In this document: positions 43,001 through 52,516 of the stretch, one piece after another | Numbering within the stretch: the first letter of the stretch is position 1 | Layout of the letters: each line of letters opens with the position of its first letter | Origin: Prevotella sp. UBA2755 | GTDB lineage: Bacteria > Bacteroidota > Bacteroidia > Bacteroidales > Bacteroidaceae | Direction of reading: 5' to 3' | Length of the DNA stretch: 57,539 bases | Assembly (NCBI GenBank): GCA_002353225.1 | Contig: DEJF01000006.1 | Coordinates: forward strand, 11,279-68,817 | Notes under the pieces: model-generated | Databases searched by the model: none | Told to the model about the DNA's origin: nothing | What the model saw: the letters and a program-made list of their open reading frames with translations, nothing else | Made by a program: the position numbers and the translations under genes

Positions 43001-46000
43001 TGGAAGCATTAAAAACGAATCCCGCCACCAACGCAATCATGGATGCTGATTTCGGAATTGTCACCTCTGCGGACAACTTCAACGGTATTTTTGATGGTAA
43101 CGGTCATACACTGGATATTAATATCGATGGTGGTTCAACCCAAGCTGTCGCCATTTTTAAGAATGCCACAGACTATACTATCAAGAACTTGCGCGTCACT
43201 GGTAAAATATGGGCTGGCATGCATTCTGCGACCTTCGTGGGTGTTAGTTTTAGAACTGGTGGTACAGCGTGTAAGATATCTAACTGCCGTTCATCAGTCT
43301 CCATACAGGTTAATTGGACTAATGGATACATGTTAGGTGGTTTTGTCGGACGAGGAAACGGTGCTGACATCGTGAACTGTCTGTTCGACGGAGAATTATG
43401 GTGTAACGCAAATGACCCATGGGCAGGTGCGTTCTACGGCTTTGTGGACGGGTACTTAAACGGCGCAGTACAAAGTTGCCTGGAAAATGCGAAGTACACC
43501 TATATTAACCATAGTGGATTAAATATTGATGGAACACCAACCTCATGGGGTAATGGCATCAACCAATGGAGCTACAACAACTGGAGTTATAACAATCTGT
43601 GGGGAGCCTACGGTGTCCGTGTGATGAAATTGTCAGAAGACGCTTTGGTTGAAAAATTGGGCAGCAGCAACTGGGAAGCCGTAGGGCTTGAGATGGTCGT
43701 TCCCAAGATGTTTAAGACCGCTATTCCTGATAATCCCTGGTTAGCCCTAAGCACGACCCAGCAGGTAGAGAGCTTAGGCAAGGACAACTGGACGGTATCT
43801 GGCGGCAAGGTGGTTCCCATCATGCCTACAAGCACGATAGCAACAGTAACCAACGAGGAAAGTTTTCTGAGCGATCTCGGCAATGGCTGGACGATGGAAA
43901 ACGGTGTTCTCGTGCCCGCCACTACGACGCTCCCCGAGCCGACATCTAATGTCTTTGGCATCAGTACTGCCGACGATTGGAGACAGTTCCGTGACCTCGT
44001 GGAGGCTGCCAAGGGGCAGAAGGACGTGAATGCCGTGCTTCTTGCCGACATCAGTACTAACCTGAGCATTGGCTGGGGCAGAGAAATTGCCTATCGAGGA
44101 ACATTCGACGGCAACGGTCACACGATAACCTTCAATATCAGCGAAAGTGACAATAACATCGCACTCTTCCGCTTTGCCAAGGACTACACTATCAGGAACC
44201 TGACCCTGAAGGGTAGTGTCAGGGGTGCCATTCACTCAGCAGGTCTCGTGGGTGTCAGCGATGCCAGCAGCGGCAAGCACAACACCATCACGAACTGTCA
44301 TGTGTCGGTAGCTGTAGACTGCTCCTCGACCCATGCCGGCGGTTTCATCGGACATGGACAAAAGGCAGCCCACACCATCACGAACTGTCTGTTCGACGGC
44401 TCCATCAAGTGTAGTGGAAGTGGTACCAAGGCTGGTGCCATCGTCGGCTGGGACGACGGTCATGAAGGCAGCATTATCAGTAACAACTTAGAGAACGGCA
44501 GTTACACCGTTACCACCGTTGGACTGAATAACTCCTATGTCGGCGGTGTTTACGGAAATAGTGCGAAGAATACCAACAACTGGACTTACCACGAATGGAG
44601 TGAGGCAAACCAAGTTGGCTCAATGACGACAGCCGATTTGGCAGTTCAGTTAGGCATCAACGCTTGGCAGGTAGTCGGTGACAAGGTGGTTCCCAAGGCA
44701 ATCGCTTCCTCCGTGACCAAATGTAACGTTCCCGACTTCTACCACAAGAACACGGGTACGATAGACAAGGTTCTGATGACGCAGACCCGCCAAAGCAGTG
44801 TACTGCTGTCTTGGAACACCGACGGCAGCCCCATCGATTACTTCAAGGTGATGCGCCGTGTACAAGGCGAGGGTGATGACGCTTGGAAGGAAATAGCCAC
44901 TAACATCGACCAGTTAAGTTACGAGGATACCAGTGTGTCACCGCTTGTCACCTATGAATATAAGGTGATCGGTGTGAACGACTGCGAGGGCATCAGCACT
45001 ACCGAGACACAGACGAAAGTAGGAGAGAGCAAGCATACGGGACGCTTGGACGGCTACGTGCGCTTCAACGACGGTACGAGTGCTGCCGGTATTGAGGTGA
45101 ACGTTTTCTATAAAAATAATAAGGTGGCGACCGTCTTCACCGATGAGAGTGGACACTATGTTGCCGACGAACTGTCATATTACGGTGGAACAACAGTTGA
45201 TTACGAAGTAAGCGCAGTGCATGACAGTGGTGCGAAATTCTTACCAGAGCGTACCGGTGTGACGTTCGATGCCCATAGCAACGACGAGTCGCTGCGCGAG
45301 ATTGTCATCCAAAACGGTAAACGTTTCTCGGGCTATGTGATGTACGACGGCACGAGTATCCCCGTGAAGGGTGCCAACTTCATGGTGAACAGCAAGAAAA
45401 TTCACAATGCCAAGGGCGACTTCGTGGAAACGGAGTATGATGGCAGTTTCTCGTTCTACGTGCTCCCAGGAAACGATACCATCCAGGTGGTCATGGACGG
45501 TCACACGTTCACTAATAACGGCTACTATAAGAGTCCGGCAGGTCACTACTTCAACGACAACGTATCTAACACCTATTTCTACGACGCTACGAAAGTGAAA
45601 CTGACTGGTCGTGTCGTGGGTGGTGACAACCAGGGCAAGATGCCTTTAGGCAATAATCTCTCGAAGAATAACCTGGGTGACTCTCTCACCATTGTGCTTG
45701 CCTTAGAGGGCGACAACACGTCGTGGCTGGTATTCGACAACCAGAACCCCAACCGCACCACACGTGAGGAGGTGGTACGTCATCAGCGCAACGGCAACAA
45801 GCACTTCACTACGGTAAGGACTGAGCGTAAGCGTATGACCGTCTTGCCTGACGAGAAGACCGGCGAGTACGAGCTGTTGCTACCGCCAGTACGCTGGAAG
45901 GTACAGCAGATATACTGTAAGGGCTATCCTACCTTGTTCCAGGAGGGACAGGTAAATGAGGTCGTCGACCTGACCGACTGTCTCACGGCAAAGGACACCA

Positions 46001-49000
46001 CCTACGTGGGTACCTATTATAGTGTTGACTCCGTCAGGATGGTAGACCCCGCGCTCAGTTACAACGCTATTTACAACCGCATCTACCACAGTCCGGTGGA
46101 GGTGACCTACCGACAGATAGGCTATGACACGTTCGACTACTTCGGTGACAGGACGTACACCGCCAGCGAACTGACGGGTGAGTCGGTTCAGGTACCACTG
46201 GTCTATCCTGTGAAGAAAGAGAACTGGCCTGTCACCAGGAGCGACTCCCTGAAGGCTGTCTACACCTTCGGACACCCCGTGTTCAGCGTGGAGCGCAAGT
46301 ACCGCATCCAGTTGCAGGTGGCAGAGCGTTATCAGTATAATAATGACCCGTCAAGCGGTGCCCCCGACCTGGTACGCCTTGGCGGTGGTAAGGCACGTAT
46401 GCAGAACGGTATGAAGGGCTTTGCTTTGGAATCACTCATGGAGCCTCCTGTGGACATCGACAGCCTTGGACAGGCAATGTTCACCTTGCAGGCAAACCAG
46501 ACTGCCACGCTGTTGTCGGGCGAGAACGCCTTGAAGACGGTGACCTTCACCGTGGAGCGTGACGGTACCTTCATTGAGGCAGAGCCGCTGCATGGCTACG
46601 TGCTCAATATGTTCCCCATCGGTGAGGCTCAGGATGTCATGGCCGAAGGTGCGCCCATCCTGTACGACATCCTGCGTGACCCGCCAGGAGGCTATAGTTC
46701 TAATACGCTTGCCAAGGGCGCTACCCTCAACAATACATATATGATGAATCTCTCACTGTCGGCAGGTCTGTATTTCAGCTATAAGGGCGGAACAAAACTG
46801 GAGACCATAACTGCCTCCGTGGCAACGGTAAATACGCCGGCAACATCCAGTGGTAGTGCCGTGGGACCCATCAACGGCTCTGACTCATGGGATGCCGAGG
46901 TTGACTTCCTGATGTACAATGCGCAAGGCAGCAAGGCATTCTCGCACTCGATGGTCGTAGGCAATAATATCAGCACCAGCGGTGACCCGTCTATGGTGGG
47001 TGCTGACGCCGACCTCTACATCGGTACCGTGCAGAATGTTGTGGTAACACCGATGTCAACCATCCGCGCCGTGAACAAGAAAATGTTCGATGAGATAGCT
47101 GGTCGACAAGGTGGGGTCAACAAGGTGTCCGAGGTGGCAAAGAATGTCAACTACGGCACGATGGTGAAGATTGCTGAGGGTAAGAATGCCAAGGGCGACA
47201 CGCTCTACCTGATACGCGACGTGGCATTAGGCTACGGTCCGAAGTTGCAGTCACAGTTTGTCTACTCGCAGAAGCAGTTGCTGACGCAGATCATCCCTGC
47301 CAAGGCGAAGGAGATTGTCGACATGATGTACCTTGGCACCAAGGCGGAGGCACAGAAGATAGCCAACAAGACGCAGAAACCTGTTTACTTGTCGTTGCGC
47401 CAGCCAACAGACACCATGTTCGCCGTGGTGAACAGACAACTGGATGACCGTACGTACAACGACAGCATCGACAAGGCAGAGAAGGGCATCAACTACTTAG
47501 TGGTGATACCCAGCAATAAGAAGCATTCAGACTTCAGCGACGAGGTGTCAGAGAAATATCAGATCATCAAGGCATGGGTAGACATGATAGCCAAAAACGA
47601 GATGGAGAAACTGCAGGCGAATGACCTGGTGACTAACTACGATGTGGCTGGCGCTGCGGGTGTGAACTATAGCGAGACCTTCGATGCCAGCTTCTCGAAC
47701 TCGATGACACAACACTTCCCCGTTGCTACGGAAGTGGACTACTTCGGTCTCGGCAAGGGTGCCAGCAATGCCATTTCGGCAGCAGGAATTGCAAGTACGA
47801 TAGTTGCTGGCATCGCAGCCTCTCTTGCAGAAATGAAGACCTGGCAAGTGCCGAATGTGGACGGTGTGTGGAATCACCCTGACCATGGAGAGAAATCAAC
47901 CGTTTACTTCTCGGGTAAAATGGTTCAGTGGACGCTCGTCCCTGTGGTCTCTTACACAACGATTGGTACTGACTCGGAGACGAAGTCATACAACCGTACG
48001 GAAAGCTTCACCATTGCCACTGATCCGTCGAGTCATCTGAACGTGGATGTCTATCGCTCGCGGATTTCCACCGATTCAAAAAATGTGGATGTCTATAATA
48101 TCTTTACGAACGATAACTTCAACAAGTACTATGGCATGGTGAAGGATCAGATGGTTAAAACACTCAAGAACGAGAAGATTGTGGGTCCGCGCAGCTTTGT
48201 CTTCCGCACCCGTGGCGGTTCTACCCAGAATCCGTGGGAGGACCAGCGTGTGACGAATATCTATGACCCGGGCACCGTGCTTGACGCACGTACGCTGAAA
48301 ATCTGCAACCCGAAGATCCGTCTCGACAAGCAGAGCGTAAGCGGTGTCTCTGTCAATGACGCAGCCCACTTCACGGTATTTCTGTCCAACGAGAGCGAGA
48401 AGCCTGAGGCGACCGATAATCTGACCGTCTTGCAGTTGTTCGCTGCCGACCACATGAATCCGTTAGGTGCCAAGATAAGCGTGAACGGTCAGACGCTGAC
48501 TACTGCAGGTATCCCCGTCACGGTAGTACCAGGTCAGGAGACGGCACTGCAGATGGAGGTTCGTGCAGGTCAGGGCTTCGACTTCGAGAAACTGGTTCTC
48601 GGCGTGATGTCACCCACCGACCCTGATCACACTACTGTTATGACCTCGTTCGACGTACACTTCCTGCGTGAGGCGGGAGGCGTGAACATTGCTGTGCCTG
48701 GCGATAAGTGGGTGCTGAACACCAACTCCCAGTTAGATTCGAAGCGTGGCTGGTACATACCTGTCACCATCAACGGTTTCGACCGTCACCAGCATAATTT
48801 CGACCACATCGAGTTCCAGTATAAGGAGTCGCAGCGCGGCGATGACGCATGGACGAACCTCTGCTCGTTCTATGCCAGCGACTCACTGATGGCAAATGCC
48901 AACGGCGTCAGAAAACTGATACCTGAGAACGGCAACATTGTGACTGAGTTCTATGGCGAAGGCTGGGTGACCGAACGTACCTACGACCTGCGTGCGGTGC

Positions 49001-52000
49001 TCTTCTGCCGCAACGGCAGTGACTTCCTCACTACGCCGTCGAAGGTTATCAGCGGTATCAAGGACACACGCCGTCCGCAACTGTTCGGCACTCCCGAACC
49101 GAAGAGCGGACTGCTGACCTCTGGTGAGAATATCATCTTCAACTTCTCGGAAGACATAGAGCACAACTATCTGAGTGCCATCACCAACTTCGAGGTGAAG
49201 GGTGAGGTGAACAACGATAACCTCTCTGAGATGGTGAGCGTGCAGTTTGACGGCAAGGGCAGTTTGGAGAGCGAGGCCAAGCGCAACTTCAACGGTAAGA
49301 ACTTGACCATCGACCTGATGGTGAGACCTAATGAGACAGGACGCGACATGCCGCTGTTCTCACACGGCACCAATGGTCAGAAACTGCAACTGTGGCTGAC
49401 GAAGGACTACAAACTGAAAGGCGTGGTGAACGAACAGGTATTCACGTCTGACTCAACCATCGTGAAGAAAGGCTTCACACAGGTGGCAATGACCGTCAAC
49501 CAGACGGACAGTCTCGTGACCTTCTTCAACGGCGGTGTGCAGGCTGGTAAACAGCATAAACTGACATCGCTGTATACCGGAACGGGTCCGCTCATCTTCG
49601 GACGCACCAACGAACTAGACCGAAAGGCAAGTCAGTACTACGAGGGACGTATGATGGAGGCTCGCCTGTGGTATAGTGCCATGGACGGTGGACTCATCGG
49701 TACGACCTACGGTAACCAGCGGTTGACAGGCTACGAGAAAGATCTTGTTGACTACTACCCGATGAACGAGGGTTCCGGTAAATATGTCAAAGACTACACG
49801 CAGGGAGCCAATGCCCAGATGATAGGAACCAGTTGGGCTATCCCACGCGGTATCTCACTGCACTTGGAGAAGGCTGATAAGGGCATGCTATTGACGAAGG
49901 ATGCCCTGAACCGCACAGGCGAGCAAGACTACACGCTGATGTTCTGGTTCAAGACCGACGCTGACGGTCGTGGTGCACTGCTCTCTAATGGTCGTGGCTT
50001 GAAGGAGGACAACGGTGCTGAGAACCAGTTCCATATCGGATTCGAAGGCGATAAACTGATGTATCGCTCTAATGGCTTTGGCATCGAGGTTCCTGGCAAC
50101 TGGAGCGATAACAACTGGCACAACTTCGCCATGACGGTGAACCGCGGACGCAACGTGGCAAACATCTATATGGATATGGAACTGCGCACGACATTCGAAC
50201 TCGACAGCTTAGGTGGCATCAGCGGTGGTTATCCGCTCATCGGTGCAACCCGCTACGACGTGGTGAAGGAGAAAGGCGATGTAGAGGTTGTCGACGGTAC
50301 TGATGCCATGAAGGGTAACGTGGACGAGTTGATGTTCTTTGCTCAGGCACTGCCGCAGCAACTCATCAGCACCTACAGCTCGAAGAGCCCCAGAGGTGAC
50401 GAGGCTGGTCTGCTGACCTACCTGGGCTTCGACCGTATAGAGCGGCAGAAGGACAACGACCTCGAAGTGGTGCCCTATGTCTATAGCAAGAGACTCTATC
50501 TGGACGACAAGGGTGAGCCGCGCTATCAGCTTAACCCGGAGACGAAGGAGCCTACCGACACACTGGTACGCGACTACGTATTCGTTGATGATGTCGATGC
50601 CGTTAAGAAGCATCTCGCAGACGGTGATGCGGCACCTGTGGTACCTTACGAGGAAGTGAAGAACCTGAAGTTCTCGTTCATCGGCAAGGATAACCAAGTG
50701 CTGGTAGATATCGACGAGCCTGCCGCAAGGCTGAACCACCGCAATATCTATGTGACGTTGCGTGATGTCGAGGACAGGAACGGTAACTCGATGGCTTCGC
50801 CACAGACCGCCTGCTACTATGTTGCCAACAGCAGCCTGCAGTGGATGGTGAACCGAGTGGATGCCACTATTAAATATGGTGCCAGCGAGACGGTTGACTT
50901 GCCGTTCTACAACAACGGTGCTACTGCACACAACTACACCATCGACAACTGTCCCAAGTGGATCACGCTCAGTAAATACAAAGACGTGCTGGCACCACAG
51001 ACATTGGATGGTGTTACGGCGACCGTCAGCAAGGACCTCAACATTGGTACGTATAATGAGATTATCTATCTGACCGACGAGGATGGTATCACAGAACCGC
51101 TCTACCTCAACCTGACGGTGGAGGGCGAGCAGCCAGCATGGGCGCAGAGTATCAATGGCGACCTCTTGCAGCACTCTATGAGTATCTCCGGTCAGGTCTA
51201 TCTGTACAATGAACTCGACACAGACTCTCGCGACATCGTGGGAGCCTTCGACAAGGAGAATGTATGTCACGGCTTTGCCAACATCACCCATGACGTACAG
51301 ACTGGTGAGACGGCGCTCTACCTGACCGTCTACGACAAGGAGGCTGAAGGCAGGGAGTTGAAGTTCCGCCTGTGGCAGTATAGCACCGGACGTGAGATCG
51401 TACTGACACCAGAGAAGAACATCACCTTCAAGAGCCAGGATGTGCTGGGTACGGATAAGCCGGTTCGCTTAGACGGCGGCAATAGTTTCGTACAGAACTT
51501 CAGTCTGAATGCTGGATGGAACTGGGTATCGTTCAACATCAGCAGCAAGCAGTTGGAGGATGTGAACACCCTGCTGAAGAACATGACTTGGACGAATGGC
51601 GACATCCTGACCGACATGAACAGCAACCTGACACTGGTCTATGAGAACGGAGAATGGCAGGTATCCGGCACACCGAAGAACGAAGACGGCACGCCGAAGA
51701 CGTTGACCATCTCGCCGAAGAGTTCATACGCCATCAAGGTTCAGAAGGCTTGTGACTTCCCCATCGACGGTACTGTCATCACAGAGAAGGAGGAGCGTAC
51801 CATTCAACTGGAGCCGGGATGGAACGGCATCGGCTACACACCGACGACGAACCTGACCGTGGAGACCGCCCTGAGCGACTACTACGATTATGCTGAGGAG
51901 GGTGACGTCATCAAGAGCCACACTGAGTTCGCCTACTTCTCGAAGTCGGGCAGCACAGGACACTGGCGCGGCAGTCTGAAGTACATGAAGCCCGGCGAGG

Positions 52001-52503
52001 GTTACATGCTGCTCCGCAAGGGTATCACAAATGCCTCGTTCACCTATCCGTTCTACGAGCCGAACAGCAACTTCCGAGAGGATTGGTCGGATACCAACCG
52101 CGCCGCTTCCTCTGCCCGTCGCACCATGTCTGTCTCTGCCGTCATTGAGGGCTTCTATCCTGAGGAGGGCGACAGTCTGGTGGCATACGCCGCAGGTGGT
52201 GAGAAGTGCGGAATGGTCAGTGCGACCGACGAGGTGCTCTACATGAGTATCGGCGGTGAGGCGCAGGCTGGTCTCTGGTTCACCATCGAGCGTGACGGTG
52301 AGGTCGTTGCCGCTACCACTGGTATCATGGACTTCCGTGCCGATGCCGTAGTAGGTAGTCCCGACGATCCCGCGAAGATCAGTTTCGAGCCGCGCGGTAA
52401 CGACGAGGGCAAGTGGTACACCATCGGTGGTATCCTGCTGCCTAACCGTCCAACGGCAAAGGGTGTGTATATACACAATGGTAAGAAGGTAGTTATCAAG
52501 TAA
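40048..52503 (+). CDS. Giant secreted multidomain surface protein (4151 aa)
   Basis: A single intact reading frame. It has a signal peptide (about 1-32) and fibronectin-like regions near 310-400, 435-510 and 1580-1650. Four modules start with an N/T-ADDW-type motif at about 525, 745, 972 and 1305; each has a FDGNGHTI- or FNGNGHTI-type beta-helix block and GLUG-like GGFVG segments. Carboxypeptidase-regulatory-like folds follow near 1665 and 1758, then a long middle region without recognised domains. Two LamG-like domains lie near 3065-3220 and 3268-3435, and a BACON/Ig-like domain near 3600-3700. Two copies of an AFxxxxxCxG module (near 3735 and 4040) flank GWNWVSFN/GWNGIGY repeats. The protein ends GVYIHNGKKVVIK, like a short type 9 secretion tail. 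Carbohydrate or matrix binding at the cell surface is inferred; no catalytic domain was recognised. It is followed by a lipoprotein sharing a C-terminal module. Confidence 0.88.
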   Translation: MKQTKNILRGRPWLLLLTLFAWLLPLQAAASYEDEPANYSVSLGGSNIVYIQAPVYDQNGADTWVYDGNLKVSVEGGATTDILHWSTEEDIPDDRTWVNCSFSTTADGFFDITLGNSRTIERLTKSKGRTLALTRNSDGRTFEFSAEWVVPYNLLGKKLKFSWYVKRNGNSATVRNREVPGLKEVTITMPEAAAKLTPFLSTPMLNPKNPGVLELPWFLASDSITKAYYEYDDVFGTHHKEDINNMNSGTIVLDANVPHKDLRVVCNYKVTGDKGVYEIEGVSSSTQNVPLIHAPIGMIARPLGDTKAKVELTWSVPYPDDEDLMPTDFFVIQRSLTGKEEDFHTIAQEFYSKTTKKTTYTFIDSTLVEAIQADMLKNGGTLDNLTYRVRRAISQDWGWGADNNCATSTRCVVDNLHLQRVSDYTAKWEDERAYTVRVSWNYADELGAVWDDRAQMVLRVMSRNKAGEVVDSMTYTLDQNERVQRYKIVNLTRSCVYYDIDMYVEKGESPINFAEQVTSYYFPIRNADDWKEFRNKVQVAEGKYDVNARLYADITTDQLISWESRYAYRGVFDGNGHTITFNLADTGQEFMAPFRYVGNATIRNLRTAGTVNTSARYAAGLIGWTMEGATVNIESCRSSVTLKSSVNGEGLLAGFIARQSGSDVVIRNCKFDGSFEGNNATNNRGFVAWVARGSNLIINNSVFSPDHIATKLDGCQTWVGLDTQDVKYSNVNSYATREYSAYIVIRNADDWKKFRTMVEDAKNQYWVDAVLDADISVNSKSDIIGYSGNYAYRGTFNGNGHTINVNISDDASNTALFSHVADATFKNLHLTGTVSSSAQRLGSLIGCVDDGYTVTIENCHSSVTLRSSVNGDACIGGFVGLAHVNSNVTIRNSKFDGSLEGSNSSHNGGFVGWTNSSVTIENCLFAPDRVNIKLDGCETWARKDAKGTVTVMNSHATQYLPCEIREIGGKSFMVLKSTTDWGYFVEALKTNPATNAIMDADFGIVTSADNFNGIFDGNGHTLDINIDGGSTQAVAIFKNATDYTIKNLRVTGKIWAGMHSATFVGVSFRTGGTACKISNCRSSVSIQVNWTNGYMLGGFVGRGNGADIVNCLFDGELWCNANDPWAGAFYGFVDGYLNGAVQSCLENAKYTYINHSGLNIDGTPTSWGNGINQWSYNNWSYNNLWGAYGVRVMKLSEDALVEKLGSSNWEAVGLEMVVPKMFKTAIPDNPWLALSTTQQVESLGKDNWTVSGGKVVPIMPTSTIATVTNEESFLSDLGNGWTMENGVLVPATTTLPEPTSNVFGISTADDWRQFRDLVEAAKGQKDVNAVLLADISTNLSIGWGREIAYRGTFDGNGHTITFNISESDNNIALFRFAKDYTIRNLTLKGSVRGAIHSAGLVGVSDASSGKHNTITNCHVSVAVDCSSTHAGGFIGHGQKAAHTITNCLFDGSIKCSGSGTKAGAIVGWDDGHEGSIISNNLENGSYTVTTVGLNNSYVGGVYGNSAKNTNNWTYHEWSEANQVGSMTTADLAVQLGINAWQVVGDKVVPKAIASSVTKCNVPDFYHKNTGTIDKVLMTQTRQSSVLLSWNTDGSPIDYFKVMRRVQGEGDDAWKEIATNIDQLSYEDTSVSPLVTYEYKVIGVNDCEGISTTETQTKVGESKHTGRLDGYVRFNDGTSAAGIEVNVFYKNNKVATVFTDESGHYVADELSYYGGTTVDYEVSAVHDSGAKFLPERTGVTFDAHSNDESLREIVIQNGKRFSGYVMYDGTSIPVKGANFMVNSKKIHNAKGDFVETEYDGSFSFYVLPGNDTIQVVMDGHTFTNNGYYKSPAGHYFNDNVSNTYFYDATKVKLTGRVVGGDNQGKMPLGNNLSKNNLGDSLTIVLALEGDNTSWLVFDNQNPNRTTREEVVRHQRNGNKHFTTVRTERKRMTVLPDEKTGEYELLLPPVRWKVQQIYCKGYPTLFQEGQVNEVVDLTDCLTAKDTTYVGTYYSVDSVRMVDPALSYNAIYNRIYHSPVEVTYRQIGYDTFDYFGDRTYTASELTGESVQVPLVYPVKKENWPVTRSDSLKAVYTFGHPVFSVERKYRIQLQVAERYQYNNDPSSGAPDLVRLGGGKARMQNGMKGFALESLMEPPVDIDSLGQAMFTLQANQTATLLSGENALKTVTFTVERDGTFIEAEPLHGYVLNMFPIGEAQDVMAEGAPILYDILRDPPGGYSSNTLAKGATLNNTYMMNLSLSAGLYFSYKGGTKLETITASVATVNTPATSSGSAVGPINGSDSWDAEVDFLMYNAQGSKAFSHSMVVGNNISTSGDPSMVGADADLYIGTVQNVVVTPMSTIRAVNKKMFDEIAGRQGGVNKVSEVAKNVNYGTMVKIAEGKNAKGDTLYLIRDVALGYGPKLQSQFVYSQKQLLTQIIPAKAKEIVDMMYLGTKAEAQKIANKTQKPVYLSLRQPTDTMFAVVNRQLDDRTYNDSIDKAEKGINYLVVIPSNKKHSDFSDEVSEKYQIIKAWVDMIAKNEMEKLQANDLVTNYDVAGAAGVNYSETFDASFSNSMTQHFPVATEVDYFGLGKGASNAISAAGIASTIVAGIAASLAEMKTWQVPNVDGVWNHPDHGEKSTVYFSGKMVQWTLVPVVSYTTIGTDSETKSYNRTESFTIATDPSSHLNVDVYRSRISTDSKNVDVYNIFTNDNFNKYYGMVKDQMVKTLKNEKIVGPRSFVFRTRGGSTQNPWEDQRVTNIYDPGTVLDARTLKICNPKIRLDKQSVSGVSVNDAAHFTVFLSNESEKPEATDNLTVLQLFAADHMNPLGAKISVNGQTLTTAGIPVTVVPGQETALQMEVRAGQGFDFEKLVLGVMSPTDPDHTTVMTSFDVHFLREAGGVNIAVPGDKWVLNTNSQLDSKRGWYIPVTINGFDRHQHNFDHIEFQYKESQRGDDAWTNLCSFYASDSLMANANGVRKLIPENGNIVTEFYGEGWVTERTYDLRAVLFCRNGSDFLTTPSKVISGIKDTRRPQLFGTPEPKSGLLTSGENIIFNFSEDIEHNYLSAITNFEVKGEVNNDNLSEMVSVQFDGKGSLESEAKRNFNGKNLTIDLMVRPNETGRDMPLFSHGTNGQKLQLWLTKDYKLKGVVNEQVFTSDSTIVKKGFTQVAMTVNQTDSLVTFFNGGVQAGKQHKLTSLYTGTGPLIFGRTNELDRKASQYYEGRMMEARLWYSAMDGGLIGTTYGNQRLTGYEKDLVDYYPMNEGSGKYVKDYTQGANAQMIGTSWAIPRGISLHLEKADKGMLLTKDALNRTGEQDYTLMFWFKTDADGRGALLSNGRGLKEDNGAENQFHIGFEGDKLMYRSNGFGIEVPGNWSDNNWHNFAMTVNRGRNVANIYMDMELRTTFELDSLGGISGGYPLIGATRYDVVKEKGDVEVVDGTDAMKGNVDELMFFAQALPQQLISTYSSKSPRGDEAGLLTYLGFDRIERQKDNDLEVVPYVYSKRLYLDDKGEPRYQLNPETKEPTDTLVRDYVFVDDVDAVKKHLADGDAAPVVPYEEVKNLKFSFIGKDNQVLVDIDEPAARLNHRNIYVTLRDVEDRNGNSMASPQTACYYVANSSLQWMVNRVDATIKYGASETVDLPFYNNGATAHNYTIDNCPKWITLSKYKDVLAPQTLDGVTATVSKDLNIGTYNEIIYLTDEDGITEPLYLNLTVEGEQPAWAQSINGDLLQHSMSISGQVYLYNELDTDSRDIVGAFDKENVCHGFANITHDVQTGETALYLTVYDKEAEGRELKFRLWQYSTGREIVLTPEKNITFKSQDVLGTDKPVRLDGGNSFVQNFSLNAGWNWVSFNISSKQLEDVNTLLKNMTWTNGDILTDMNSNLTLVYENGEWQVSGTPKNEDGTPKTLTISPKSSYAIKVQKACDFPIDGTVITEKEERTIQLEPGWNGIGYTPTTNLTVETALSDYYDYAEEGDVIKSHTEFAYFSKSGSTGHWRGSLKYMKPGEGYMLLRKGITNASFTYPFYEPNSNFREDWSDTNRAASSARRTMSVSAVIEGFYPEEGDSLVAYAAGGEKCGMVSATDEVLYMSIGGEAQAGLWFTIERDGEVVAATTGIMDFRADAVVGSPDDPAKISFEPRGNDEGKWYTIGGILLPNRPTAKGVYIHNGKKVVIK

Positions 52504-52516
52504 TCGAAATAAAGAA

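Noticed and set aside
50209..51291. A 360-codon open frame antisense to the giant gene
   Set aside because: It has no signal peptide, domain or promoter, and the sense frame is continuous with LamG and Ig-like domains.
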